Shown piece after piece: positions 43,463 to 54,975 of a stretch of 64,000 bases of DNA. Position numbers and translations under genes: made by a program. The DNA is from Lindgomyces ingoldianus (lineage: Eukaryota > Ascomycota > Dothideomycetes > Pleosporales > Lindgomycetaceae), in the NCBI RefSeq assembly GCF_010093535.1, contig NW_022985177.1, positions 352,857 to 416,856 on the forward strand. The letters run 5' to 3'. Within the stretch, counting starts at the first letter, position 1; each line of letters starts with the position of its first letter. The notes under the pieces are model-generated. The model was not told the origin of the DNA. It was given only the letters and a program-made list of their open reading frames with translations, and searched no databases.

Positions 43463-44683
43463 CACACACAACGAAAGTCGCTGTCCGGCTGTTCGAATCT
43501 CGATCCGAAGCCCTAGCGCTCTGCATTTGCCTCCACACCGAGAGTTTTCCAAGAAGACGCCGTCTCTTGCAAGCCTCCACGACGATGCGAAACAGCAGGA
43601 CGGGCATATTGACGTTCCCGCTTTCGGAAGTCAGTGTCGCTGCAGAGGTGGTCTAGACAGGCGCCATCATACGAGTCCTAGTGAGGACAGAGGAGCATGC
43701 AGGAATCGTACGGTTCTCACGCAGAGTTCAACGTCTTCACCTTATGTCAGCCCGGTCTCACAGAATTCCATAAATTCCAGCCCACGTCCTGAACGAGCTC
43801 TTTGCATTCTTCCACGGAGACTTCTCGGGCGTGCTTCGTGAGAATTTACATCAGTTTTGGCGGCGTGTGTGGACGCACGATGACACCGACAGTCCTGCGG
43901 CGCGCTGTCTTTGGAAAAGACCGTGAAACCAAACTCCCTCACATTCTCAAGCTAAGGGAGGGGAACAAGCTGTCAATCTTTGGACCCAGCTTCAGGCCGG
44001 GGTTTGTTGGTTGGCGACAAAAATACAGGTATCCCGCATCGCTGACGGGATTCTAGAACTAAACAGTCTCAACCCTCGAGATTGCGCGAATTCCCTTTCA
44101 CCACGCCCGCATTGAGCTTTACGGCACAAGTGTTCGTGACTCCAGAGAACTCGTGCATCAGATAGCGCGGGCAGCAAGTCTTCGCGTTGCAAGTATTTAG
44201 GGTGCCGATCTCTGCTATTATCCGTCTTGGTGTCCCCCGCCGGACGAAGGCTGTCAGCAAGGCATGTCTTGACCAGCGCCATCTAGAACGTCACAGCGCT
44301 GCGAGACAATGCACGCCGATACACAGTTAGACATAGGCAGATGACCCAACATACACTGCAGGAACCGGAGACACGAGTGTAAGTGGGTTCCAATGCCTCG
44401 ATATGCTCTATTGAGCAAATCAACAGGCCAGTTCGCTTTAGCAAGTGAGCAGGACGGCTCCATCTTCGTAGAATCAGAGGAAATCAAGTACCACAGAAAT
44501 CAATTATGAACGCTTTTTCCATGTTACATGCAATAAATGGTCTCCTAGGCACTGCAGTGATGTCTCGAATGGCATTTGTGAATGCCTTTCGACGCCACAC
44601 GCCGCTCCACTTCTCCCCGCATTTGAGGCTCCAGCTTCCATCCAGCTTGACCTCTGGCGAGTCACCCTCCCGCGCCTCACGCC
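43463..44683. other. Upstream flank of the metallophosphoesterase gene
   Basis: Short frames on both strands show no domain. The 150 bp before 44684 is CT-rich and probably leader. Confidence 0.35.
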
Positions 44684-45698
44684 ATGTCCATAAGAACCCG
44701 ATTCCTCATCATCTCCGACACCCACGGTGCCACGCTCTCTCCTTCAACCCCAAATAATGTTCGATTTCGTCAATCTCTCCCTAAAGCGGACGTATTGTTG
44801 CACTGCGGTGACTTGACCATGGTTGGGCACCTGCACGAATACCAGACGACGCTCGGCATGTTAGCGGACATCGATGCAGAACTGAAGCTCGTGATTGCCG
44901 GAAATCATGACATCAGCCTAGATGATAGGTTTTACCGGAGGAGAGGGCAGTCTATGCATAGGTTGAAAGAGCCCGACGACACAATCCCACAGAAAGCGAG
45001 AGCCTTGTGGATGGGGGAGGAGGCGAAGCGAAGAGGAATTATGTATTTGGAGGAGGGTGTGCATCAATTTAAATTGAGAAATGGAGCAAGGCTAAATGTA
45101 CTCTTGATTCTGTTTCCCCAAAGATAGCATTGCTAACGAACCCAAGGTATACGCCTCCCCTTACCAACCCGAGTTCTGTGCCTGGGCCTTTCCTTACTTC
45201 CGCAATGAGGACAGATTTAATCTTCCTCACCAGGCCGCCCCAGGCGCAACCTTTATTGCCGAGAACCCCGTCCCGGACTTCCCAGCCATTGATGTTATGA
45301 TGACCCACGGTCCGCCATACGGGTGTCTGGATAAAACATCTCGTGGAGAGGCTGTTGGGTGCGATCATCTCCTCCGAGCCACTCGACGCTGTAGACCCCG
45401 TTTACACTGTTTTGGGCATATCCACGAAGCATGGGGTGCGGGACGGGTCACGTGGAAGTTGGAACAGGAGCTAGGCACAAAGTACAAGGATTATATCGAA
45501 AAGACGGAGGATGTAGAGATTCGTGAAGACAGTGTGATTGAAGAGAAAGCCGCGTTCTTGGACATCAGTGGTGGTGGGGCTACGCCACTAGAGTTTGGCA
45601 AAGAGACGTTGATGGTGAACGCCTCTGTGATGACACTAAGGTATCGGCCGCAACAAGCCCCTTGGCTAGTGGACTTGGACTTGGAGGGCGCGGAGTAG
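44684..45698 (+). CDS. Calcineurin-like metallophosphoesterase (MPPED-type)
   Basis: Exons are 44684-45097 and 45147-45698, with a 49-nt intron (GTACTC...CCAAG), giving 321 residues. The metal-binding motifs are all present and in order: ISDTHG (D-x-H), LLHCGDL (GD), IAGNHD (GNHD), MTHGPP (the H before the substrate site) and FGHIHE (GHxH). This is the 239FB/MPPED-like group of metallophosphoesterases common in fungi. Members hydrolyse phosphodiesters in vitro, but the physiological substrate is mostly unknown. No signal peptide is present, so it should be cytosolic. It is an intact gene in an otherwise gene-poor stretch. Confidence 0.9.
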
Positions 45699-46814
45699 TA
45701 AGGAGATTGGAAGATGTTGATTCTTTCGAAGTATTTCTGTATTCCCTTTTTCCCCTCTTATAGCCGGGTCAATATCTAAGTTAAAATAAGTATCGGGGCA
45801 GTTAATGTCAGAATCTGCATTGAGGACTTTCAGAGAATAGTCTTAACCATGTCAGCGACACATCAACTTCATAAGTGTTGTGGGTATCAGATATACCAGA
45901 AGGCTTGAAAGACAAATTATTAGAGATGTTAGATGTGTAGGGCCTCTGATAGACCACGTAATACCAAGATCATCGCCTATAAAGCCCACTCCAGTGACTA
46001 CAAGAACGGTGACAAGATCGAGACCGATGCCATAAGCTTTAGTTAAATAATCGACATCTAGCATAAGCGAACATTTCCGAGCTTAATTTGAGCAGTAGTT
46101 AGCTCATTTTGTCGGACAGTCTCGACTCCATTTCTCGGAAGGAACCCATAGTTTCCAGTCGCATTAAGGCCTGGGCACGGTCCTTGTTCGTCGTTTGGCC
46201 CTGGAGCACGGAACCAATTTCGGAGCCGTCTCGCATGTTAACAAACTACTCCATAAGATCGAAGATGGTGCAAGGTGCAAGGTGTTGATCCGCAGTTGTT
46301 CTCGCCCTCATTGAAAGGGAGTTATCATTTTTCCTGGTCTGTGATGAAGCGGATAGACCGGCAGAGGGGGTGAAGCATAAGAGCTAAATGAGCTTTATGT
46401 TTAGGAGACCGCCAAATAGTAGAAATTAGTCAAGAGGACAATGCGGCTTAAATATGGTCGAGTATGAGCGCCTGAGGAGAGTAGAAGGTCAAACTGTATG
46501 CTCCCGAAACAAGCGCAGAGCGTGGTTGCACACATATTACGAGTTAGCTAGCATAGCCTTGACCGAAAGTTATTTTTCAATGAACTATCCTAGCAATCTT
46601 CTGCGAGTATCCCGAATTAGTAACTCAAGGACCTACAGCCAAACACGATACATAAAAGAAATACACTTTGTGATTCTTCTGACTCCTGGTCTCATACCAA
46701 CTCAGCTCAAGAAGACAGGAAACGCCTCCTCACCTATCCGATCGTCTGGTTCACTTATGCGTTGCTAAGGTCCATATTTCCCAAACACCCTCAGGTTCTA
46801 CGATCCCCGCCTCC
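45699..46814. other. Intergenic region
   Basis: A reverse-strand frame at 46064-45852 is hydrophobic (two helix-like stretches), but it is short and isolated, so I do not call it a gene. Nothing else is recognised. Confidence 0.35.
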
Positions 46815-47225
46815 TTACTCCTTCCCGCCTCCACTCTGTTTTGGCTTGGTTAACCGAAGGAAGGCCTTTACACGCTGCCAGACTCGGCCGTTTCGCTTCT
46901 CCACCCTCTCCTTGCCAAGATTCTGCTCGTTGACAAAATCCTCAAATCGATGATCGGGATTGCAGTCGATCGTCTTCCCCGTGACTGGATCGATTTCTAT
47001 ATCCGCCATATTGTCGCTGAACTTGCCATCGCTGCCGCGCTTCGGGCTGAAGAAAGTCTTATCAAACATAGTGGAGAGTCGGTGCTGTCTGAATACGGAT
47101 TCGGAGCTTGTGGTTGTGCTTTCTTTTGGGTGTCTCGCTTCTCGAGAGTACGCCTCCGGATCTGGGGACAAGTTCGATGGACGGGTGCTTGTTTGAAAGT
47201 GTATCTGGTTGCTTGGATGGGTCAT
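46815..47225 (-). CDS. Hypothetical protein, 136 residues
   Basis: This is a single open frame from the ATG at 47225. It is polar and rich in Ser, Thr, Pro and Lys. A central region (FDKTFFSPKRGSDGKF, then DIEIDPVTGKTIDCNPDHRF) resembles conserved fungal orphan sequences, and the C-terminus is strongly basic (RVEKRNGRVWQRVKAFLRLT). No signal peptide or membrane helix is seen. An upstream exon is possible but no compelling splice was found. I do not recognise the family. Confidence 0.5.
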   Translation of the reverse strand: MTHPSNQIHFQTSTRPSNLSPDPEAYSREARHPKESTTTSSESVFRQHRLSTMFDKTFFSPKRGSDGKFSDNMADIEIDPVTGKTIDCNPDHRFEDFVNEQNLGKERVEKRNGRVWQRVKAFLRLTKPKQSGGGKE

Positions 47226-47648
47226 CCTGGATGCGGAAAAGAAGGACCATGTGCACGCAAAGAATCAATGGGGACAGCTTGAGGATCCATGACGAAGCAG
47301 GAGCAGTAGGTACCGACCACGGCGCGGAAAGAGCAGTACAGTGAGCGAAAAGTCGCGGTGGTTGTGCTGTCCTAAAGCTCGACGTGGACGCCTCTGATGC
47401 ACCGAGAAAGGATAGACGGAGACGCGATTGGCGTGTTTCTAGAGGACATTGTTGGGGACTATTATAGGATTGAATTGGGTTAGGTTTGTTGCTTAGCCCT
47501 GTCAGTCCTGCGCTGCTCATCTGCCAAACATCTATTCATAAAAGTATGCAAAATACGTTGGATAATTTGGTTACATTCCAGTTTTACTCTCCACCTTCAA
47601 ACGCACGCTGAATGTAACATGTTCAGAAGTCCTCCTCCAGAGGTTCCA
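47226..47648. other. Gap between two reverse-strand hypothetical genes
   Basis: This holds the upstream flank of the gene at 46815-47225 and the 3' flank of the next. No other feature is supported. Confidence 0.35.
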
Positions 47649-48815
47649 TTACCAACAAATCCGGACAGGAGCAATCCTCTCCCGATGCGCATCTGAGTTA
47701 GACAAGCTCTGGGAGTCAACACTCTTTGATAGGCCAACTTCAGCATTCCTTATCTTCTTTACTTTGAGGGTAGGAATGCTGGCTATCTTACTCACACACT
47801 TTGAACTCTGTGTTGTTACCCCGCCGCCAGCCTTCGTGTTCGTCTCAACTTCCTCCTTCATAGCAGCATTCACTGCTCCACGGTAAGCCTCACCCTTCCC
47901 AGAAGCGTGCTGGACTACGAAGCTATCAAATGTGACGTGGGGGTTGACGCGGAAGGTGACCTCGTTGGCTAATGGGCTCCTTATACGAGAAGGGATGCGG
48001 TTATGTTGAGATGTGTAACGAGCATTGGAGCGTGAGAGATTTCCGTCGCCGCTGACGGCACGGCGAATCTCGCGAGGAGACTCATGTGATGGCGAAAATT
48101 GTTGAGAGGCAAGATAGCCGGGAAAGAGCTGTGCAGACACTCGGTTGCCTGGTTGCGAGAAGTAGTCGCCGGCACTGCCAGTGCGGAAATGCAAGGGCTC
48201 ACGAGGCTCGCCTAGAGACAGCGGTGAAACTGGTGAGATAGGGCTACTGGACGCTCGAAGATGCGTGATCTGCTGTACGTCGGTACCGCGACTAGAGCAG
48301 TGATTGACAGGTTCATTCATGGAGAGTGAAGAGATAGGAACGCTGTATGTCGGCAGACCCATGGGCTGGAGAGACTCTCTCAAAGGGTTCTGTGAATCTG
48401 GAGATGCTGGACTAGTAGAAGCACGAGCATCCTTTGGCGGGAGATAATTCCCAGAATTAGATGCCTATGACGAGTGTTAGCGGGATATACCCGTGCGAGG
48501 GATCCTAAAGAAGCTGGAATGAACCTGTGTCTTCCTCGTATATTCTTCCTCCAACACAGCAAGCCGCTGTAGCTTGAATTTTGCTGCCTCATGCTCAGGA
48601 CACCCTGGCGGGAAACCCTCCATCTCCTTGTGTGGGTCTGGCTCCAAGTCCTTCCTCGATTCTTCGAACTTGATCATGTCCTCCGCGGCCCACTCACGTG
48701 TATTCACTCCTCCTGCAAGGTCAAATTTATCATCCTCAGTAAGGGCAGTCGCGTAGTAACGAGGCTTCTTGGGCTTGGGCTTGGTGCGAGCTTGCCAGGA
48801 AAGGATTGGCGACAT
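47649..48815 (-). CDS. Hypothetical Ser/Pro-rich protein, two exons
   Basis: Exon 1 is 48815-48525 and exon 2 is 48464-47649, with a 60-nt intron (GTTCAT...CATAG) at phase 0, giving 368 residues. The first exon has a conserved-looking block: RYYATALTEDDKFDLAGGVN, then WAAEDMIKFEESRKDLEPDP, then PPGCPEHEAAKFKLQRLAVL, ending in a short coil. Exon 2 is low-complexity, Ser/Pro/Arg-rich, with RVNPHVTFDSFVVQHASGKG near the end. The protein is soluble and lacks recognised domains. The donor GTTCAT is not the commonest form, so the boundary is less certain than the gene. Confidence 0.65.
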
Positions 48816-49525
48816 GTTGAAGGTAGTCCGGCTTCTTCTCCAACAGTGGTTAGTACTCTTCTTAAGGGGCTCTAGGGGCTTTTGAGTGAAAATTGGGCCC
48901 ATAATTACTTCATATATGGGATATCTATCCCATCATACTGTGCGGGTGTTGACAAATAACGAAAGATTGAATGTAAATGAGAGAATAGGGTACTCCTTCA
49001 AGGTTCGTATAGCTATTTTCAACGAGTTGCATAGGCTAACTAGCCAAAGCCGCGCTGGTAAGAAATCTTATCCAGCGTTCATCGGCGGTGAAGGGGAGTG
49101 AATCTAGCTTCAGGACGCAATCACTGGACTAGATTTCAGCACGCGGCCATCGACAAGCCCTCAACAACGATCCTTGGCCTTTGGCTTGCTGTATTCACAA
49201 ATTTATACCCCCCAAAGTACGCCTAACATTGCTAATCAGGCGGTTCGAATTTCTCGCGCGGAAGCTACCCGCTTCATGCTGATGTAGGAAGGAGCGAGTA
49301 AACAATGGTCACTTCACTTTCGCTCACCCATAAACACCAACCTGGGTACCTCACCTAGAGATTCCCATTCATTATTATGCATTATTGTCATGAAGTTTAG
49401 TCTAGAAATACAGTACATATTTAGACTAGCCAACTTACCAAAGCAGGATAAGCTTATGGTATTCCATCTAACTTGATTCTCAGCCGCTTGCTAAAGGATT
49501 TCATAGACCTCCCTTGAGAACCTTG
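48816..49525. other. AT-rich intergenic region
   Basis: There are no convincing frames. AT-rich blocks at about 49360-49450 resemble decayed sequence. Confidence 0.35.
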
Positions 49526-50128
49526 CTAACACACGAAGTCCTCAGAGTGTTTCTTCCAATACCCTATCCAGGTATTTCTTCCCTTCTCCGTCGTCTCGCC
49601 CTCCTCTTCATCCCCGCTACTACTCCAGTAAAACGAGCTCCTAACCGGCATCCCCGCATCTGTAACTATCCTAGCTGGCATCCTTTTCACACTCTCCCGA
49701 TACTGCATCATCTCGTAGACGTCTCCACCATCTGCAGTGCTGAGGGCATGACGGCGGTGAACTTCATGAGAACCCTGGCCGAGATGGGAGAGCGAGTCAG
49801 AAGACATGTTCAAGAACGCTTTCTCCTCATAAAGATAGCTCTTTAGAAATATACTTTGCATGGATTTGTCTTGATAACTCTAGCGACGAGAATATTAGCA
49901 GAAGCACTAGTATCTTCATTAAAACCAAAGTTTGGCCCCAAAGCTTGACGAGTAACACAACAGATCTTTGAACCCTGCACTCGTTGCACTTTCATACAAT
50001 GATTCAATATTTTGTTGTCCTCGTAGCTTTGCGTATTCATCAAATGGTACTCCAGACCTGACACATTCCAAGGCAATGTACGAGGTCGGGCGACTATGGA
50101 TACCAGAAGGATAGTAGGGCGAAGACAT
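49526..50128 (-). pseudogene. Possible small two-exon gene or remnant
   Basis: The first segment (50128-49919) starts MSSPYYPSGIHSRPTSYIAL and reads RSGVPFDEYAKLRGQQNIES before a stop. A second segment in another frame (49861-49526) encodes an acidic tail, including EVHRRHALSTADGGDVYEMM and SSGDEEEGETTEKGRNTWIG. Both look protein-like, but the only possible donors near the end of the first segment are non-canonical (GTTTTA). This is either a gene with an unresolved intron or a decayed one. No family is recognised. Confidence 0.35.
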
Positions 50129-50540
50129 GGTTGCTATGCTTGAGTTACGCTGAACCTCGTAGTCGGGATATGGAAGAAACTATGAAGCTTTGAGTAAATT
50201 TGAAGTAGGAAGGTGACTCTTGGGCTGAAATATGGAGGGCCCATCGTCCCAGTTGATACAATGCACAGTAAACTTAACGGTGTTAAAAAAGAAAAAGAAA
50301 TGAGTGATGTTCGTTCACAATCCGGGAGTTGGTCTAATACTCCAGGTTTAATGTTTGAATTAGGGGAGATTAGTTATCTTGGAAATTCACGAGACCATCT
50401 CTAGAAAGTAATTCCATTGTGCAAACCATGAGATGAGGCAAATTTTTGATTGAAAGAGAAGTTCCAAATAGAGAATATAAAAGTAAACGCATAGTATTAT
50501 ATCAACCCTCATCTCTCTTCTTTCTACTTAGACTCAACCG

Positions 50541-51048
50541 TTAATTTTCTTCAACCACCCCAACACATGCTTCTCTAGTCGAAACACCTTCCCCCTCTTT
50601 ATTCTTCGCCAACTTAGCTCCCTTAATCATAGTTTCTATACTAGAGCTTTTCTTGGTAGACAGCTGTTTAGAGAGTTCTACAAAGCTAGGATAGAACTGA
50701 AAAGTCGCCGTCATGAACGAAGGGCAACTCCAAATTCGTGACAAAAAAGGAGTTCTCTCCTCCTTCTCGTCGTATACGTCGTATGCAACCCAGCTCTTCT
50801 CGGTGTAATAATCGGTGACGCTATCGCTGATATGCGGGAGGTAGTAGTGGAACTGCATGCCATAATTCGCTACTTACCCTTTCAATGACGCCGAAGTTGA
50901 CCTAGACGACGGGACTTTTTTTAGGATAAAAAAATTCCAGAATAGGATCGGAATGGCCGCACGAGAGAAACTTATCGCCAGGATGCTCTTCCATGCAGGT
51001 GGGAGTATAGAATTCATGTCGAGGCCAGTAGTGCTGTATTTGAAACAT
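50541..51048 (-). CDS. Possible small two-exon gene, unknown
   Basis: The first segment starts at the ATG at 51048 (MFQIQHYWPRHEFYTPTCME) and continues DKFLSCGHSDPILEFFYPKK to a stop at 50902. Removing 50907-50853 (GTCTAG...GCAG, 55 nt) joins it in frame to FHYYLPHISDSVTDYYTEKS and on to 50541, giving 150 residues. The acceptor is good, but the donor GTCTAG is unusual, while a consensus GTAAGT lies 30 nt further in, after the stop. So either the donor is odd or an earlier stop mutation has damaged the gene. No domain is recognised. Confidence 0.35.
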
Positions 51049-53574
51049 TTTGACCGCTTATGTTTCTCGAGGAGACTCTGAACATCGAATGACATGTCAG
51101 TTGTCTAAAACGCGCGTTTAGTGGTGGAATGTGCAGTGCAATGTTTCAAGGAACCTTTGACTATATAGACAGCTTTATCTGAATGAAAGCTAGCTAGGGT
51201 TAGCAACCCGGCGCGAAAGGAAATAGATCAACAGACAATAAGGAGATTATAAAGTCACAGAGAACAGATATGGAGCAGATAAGTGAGAACAAACTCACAA
51301 AAAAGTTACAAACCCATACTGGACGAAGACAAGCCCTCTTTGTTTGACATGATCTGTTTTGCCTTTCACGCCTCCATAATAGCTTAGCTAGTACAACCTC
51401 GGTTCTTCATAGGCGTGGAAAATTATTTTTGACGACATACATATAGTTAAGCGATATTTTGGAATTCAAGAGTTTTAGCCACTTTCTCGGCATATTCTGG
51501 CCTTTCATCCTGATTTGTTTACTGTTGTCGCGTTTGCGAACCGTGACTAAATGTCCTGGCAGGCAAGAGTTGTCTGGATACCTATGCGACAAAGGTGTCT
51601 AATCTTGTCCTAAAGTAGCTTCTTGACTGATTAGTTACACTTGGGTCTCGGGAGGTTAAGTGCATTTGGGAAGTGGTCAGCAGGGACAACTTTCATAATA
51701 ACTTCTCCCCTCCGAATTAAGTTCCTATGGTGTATTCATAGACTACACTATGTCTCCATCGCCAACTTCCGGTAGCCAATACTCAGATCTGGTTCTGATG
51801 CGAGGCCTTTGAAAGTACCCTTTGAAACTCTTCATGACTCGCATTGACCGAGGATTTGGTGCTCTATGGGAGGTCGAGATTATCTTCATTCGTGGCTGAT
51901 ATTGAGAATGATGAATTGCCTTGGCTCTGGTGTTGTTGTTTGCCTAAGAACAGAAAAGAGGGTTGGAAATACTGGCCTCCAAGTGTATCTAATAAATTAG
52001 GGCTACATCATTTGAGGCTACACCCTTGGACATGAAATCTCTATGATGCGTATTTCCGCTGCATGATCACATCTGTCCTAAGTCTCATTAAATGCAGCCG
52101 TACTATTTTGAGCTCTATTCTCATGAGGGTAAGGGTTGGTCCTTAAATGAGAGTTTTATAGGCCGAATACCAAATACGTGTTAATCTAACCGCTGATGGT
52201 TCGAAGCGGATGCAGGTTCTAGTGAAACGTAAGAGGTCTTCATTCTGATAACTGTCCTTTGATAGGTAGCAGTTAGTAGGCATGATCATTGGGGCAAGCA
52301 CTATATCCCTTCGTTACATTTCAGGTATTCTAATTACAGGAATATTTTGTTTTCGCAAAGTGTAAGGTACTTATCTATTTGGAAACCATATATTTCAAGC
52401 CACTATACTTGTGGCGACTTTGGGGACTTAGGAGCCGAGCACAGGATCTTGGACCATCCTAATGGCTGGCCACTTTGAGAAGTGAAAAGCCTTCAAGAGT
52501 CTGTCCGCTTGAGCGGAGGATGTTGGCTACCATGTAAGCGAGGGTACCTGTTTAGATGTAAGACTATAGCGAAGACCTGCTGTTGAAATTACCTCTCTAT
52601 AGGTATGGTGGAGATCAACTTCAGGAGAGCCTAGGAAGCAAAGGTGGGAGGTGTGCAAGGACAGAGATTATAGAGATATACTGGGACGCTCGAGGGATCG
52701 TTCTATATGTATTGGAAAGACTTAGATATTGTACACGCTGTGTGTAGGAGGAGGAGCCACGAACAATGAAGTGTTGAACGCGGTCCGCATTCTAGCATTG
52801 CCTGCGAACATTGCAAATGGAGAGAGAATATCTAGACATATGGATAAGCCACATCTCTTTATTTATTGTTTTGTAGCTATCTAATACCCTCTTACAGCAG
52901 TCCACTCTGTTGATGCGAAGGCTTCGTGAGGTATCGTAGGCTGGGATTTTATCTCTCATTTCTGACAGTTAGTATATATAGGTTACTAGAATGGAAGAAT
53001 GTACATGTCCATGGTAGTGAGGGTGGGTACTGTGTTGTCGAAACTGGCGGTTTTTCTTAGCGATATGGTGTTCACACTCAAAACTAGCGAAATCAGCCGG
53101 TGAATAATTAACCTAACAGCTTGCGATGTCGAGAAAGAAGCGCATTGCGGGCCGAGATCCTCCGTTCTCTTAGCGCACACATGAGGAGCTCCCTTCAAAC
53201 ATTTGAGCCTTTGAAGGTATTTCAAGGTTAGGTTACAAGTTTGGATATCAGAAAATTTTGACATGGGTGAGGGATCATTATCATTGTAAAAGGGCTGGGG
53301 AACCGATATGGACAAGCAGCTTTTGGGAAAATAGCAACTGGATATCCGACCCATTGCAACGTGATGCAACAATGGCGAGCAGAAACGCCGCCAGATAAAG
53401 TCATTAGCCTGCGAACGCCAGGATACCAGCTCACTCGTATCCTCATGCGATTGATATCTTCCAGTCTTTCAGAAAGCACAGATTCCAGCTCCAACGAACA
53501 CTACGCAGGAAAGCACCAGGATCTTGTATAGGTACACCGTTAATCTAGATACGCCAGGGTATCAAATTCGACCG
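51049..53574. other. AT-rich gene-poor region
   Basis: This 2.5 kb stretch has many stops in all frames and only short open frames (52986-53494 reverse is the longest). It may be mutated repeat sequence, but no transposon protein was recognised. Confidence 0.4.
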
Positions 53575-54975
53575 TTAATGCCGTCGTAGAAGGCCGGCAC
53601 GACCAACTGTTGAACGTCTTGCTGGTTTAGCCTCTTCTTCGCTTGCCAATCCATTCTTACCATCTAGGTCATCGTCGCTCATTGGTTCGGACATGTCATC
53701 GCCAGTGTCCTGATCGGTTTCCTCTGCTTCATCATCAAGTAGTCCTTCTGAATCTTCACTTGCCCCATCTGAGTCACTTCCTTCAACTTCCACGGTGGTT
53801 GGTATTCCACTCACAGAGCTTTCGTCTTCCGGTTCTTCTGAGTCTTGCCGTATTCTTTTCCTTGGGCCGCTAATCACAGCGTCGCTGCCGGCTTCGGATT
53901 GATCATCTTCTTCTGCCGACGAAAAGCCATCTTCCCCTTCTACAAATACTATTGCATCATTCTCGTCATCGTTCGCAGCTCTTCTTTGATTTCTCCTCCG
54001 GAGCTCAAGCTGGGCATGTAACATGTCTAATCTTCCTTTCAGCGATAGTAGGGGCTGCAGCCCACTCGCACGCTCTTTAAGGACCTTGTTAAGAGTTGCA
54101 AGCTGTTTCACTAGCTGCGGCTGGCTGGCTAGGTACCCCCCATGGGCTGCAAGTGACCACTGCACCCACACCATAAGCATTCCGGCACGTCCTGGCTTCT
54201 TGTGTAGGCGTTCCGCCAATGTTTGCAAAAGGGTTCCAACAAGAGGTGAAGGAAGGCGCTCGACTGTGGCATAAATGGTGTCCACGTCAATCACTCTGAG
54301 ACACGATTCCAACAGCTCTTGGTCATTTGTTCTTAGTGCTTGGGTGAGTACAGTGCCCAGCGAAGAAACGGATGGGGCAGATAGCGGCCGATTATTCGAT
54401 GCACTCGCTAGCGCTCGGGATTCAGCATTGGGACCAACGAAGGTTGCTTCGACGTCGACGATATTCGGCGCTTGGGCTTGCAGTCTTTCCCCGAACGAGG
54501 GCTGCTCTGATTCCACGGCCCGGTCTTCCATGAGCCTGTCCTCGTCGTGTATTTTTCCATTTGTAGGGTGAGCAGTCTTGTCTTCATCAACCTGTTCCTC
54601 CACACGAGGCGCCATGTCGTCGCCGTCTTCATTTTCTGAGCTCGAGTATTCGCTTTCCTCCATACCACTGCTGATTTCGATGATTTCTTTGCTGGCATGT
54701 CCCATATCGACGTCACCAGTCCGGGCCAACGCCTCACCGGCCACGGCTGTAGCCTCATCTACCCTATCCTTCCGGAGGTTCTTAACGCCGTTTATTTTAG
54801 CCGTCAGAGGCTGCTTCTTATTTGGGGTGCCATTGAGGAGCGCTTCGATACCATTTGAGCGGGGTGCGGCGGGTGATTGAGACATCTTCATCTTCTTTGT
54901 AGGCGGGAGAGGACCGCGGCGGGCGCTGGAATCTTTGGAGCCGTGCTCACGAGCGCGCGGGGCTACGGCGGGCAT
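53575..54975 (-). CDS. Utp12-domain nucleolar protein (UTP5/WDR43-like, WD40 absent)
   Basis: This is a single exon of 466 residues; the ATG at 54975 starts MPAVAPRAREHGSKDSSARR. The N-terminal 200 residues are disordered and charged, with acidic clusters. The Utp12 domain spans about 205-330: LGTVLTQALRTNDQELLESC, then LPSPLVGTLLQTLAERLHKK, then WVQWSLAAHGGYLA. The C-terminus is highly acidic with basic patches (GPRKRIRQDSEEPEDES). Utp12-domain proteins are part of the t-UTP/SSU processome that processes 18S rRNA. UTP5 and WDR43 usually carry WD40 repeats before this domain; here none is visible, and none was found upstream on this strand. By domain order it is closest to UTP5. Confidence 0.8.
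   Translation of the reverse strand: MPAVAPRAREHGSKDSSARRGPLPPTKKMKMSQSPAAPRSNGIEALLNGTPNKKQPLTAKINGVKNLRKDRVDEATAVAGEALARTGDVDMGHASKEIIEISSGMEESEYSSSENEDGDDMAPRVEEQVDEDKTAHPTNGKIHDEDRLMEDRAVESEQPSFGERLQAQAPNIVDVEATFVGPNAESRALASASNNRPLSAPSVSSLGTVLTQALRTNDQELLESCLRVIDVDTIYATVERLPSPLVGTLLQTLAERLHKKPGRAGMLMVWVQWSLAAHGGYLASQPQLVKQLATLNKVLKERASGLQPLLSLKGRLDMLHAQLELRRRNQRRAANDDENDAIVFVEGEDGFSSAEEDDQSEAGSDAVISGPRKRIRQDSEEPEDESSVSGIPTTVEVEGSDSDGASEDSEGLLDDEAEETDQDTGDDMSEPMSDDDLDGKNGLASEEEAKPARRSTVGRAGLLRRH

Noticed and set aside
51049..53574. Transposon
   Set aside because: No transposase, reverse transcriptase, terminal repeats or target duplications could be seen.
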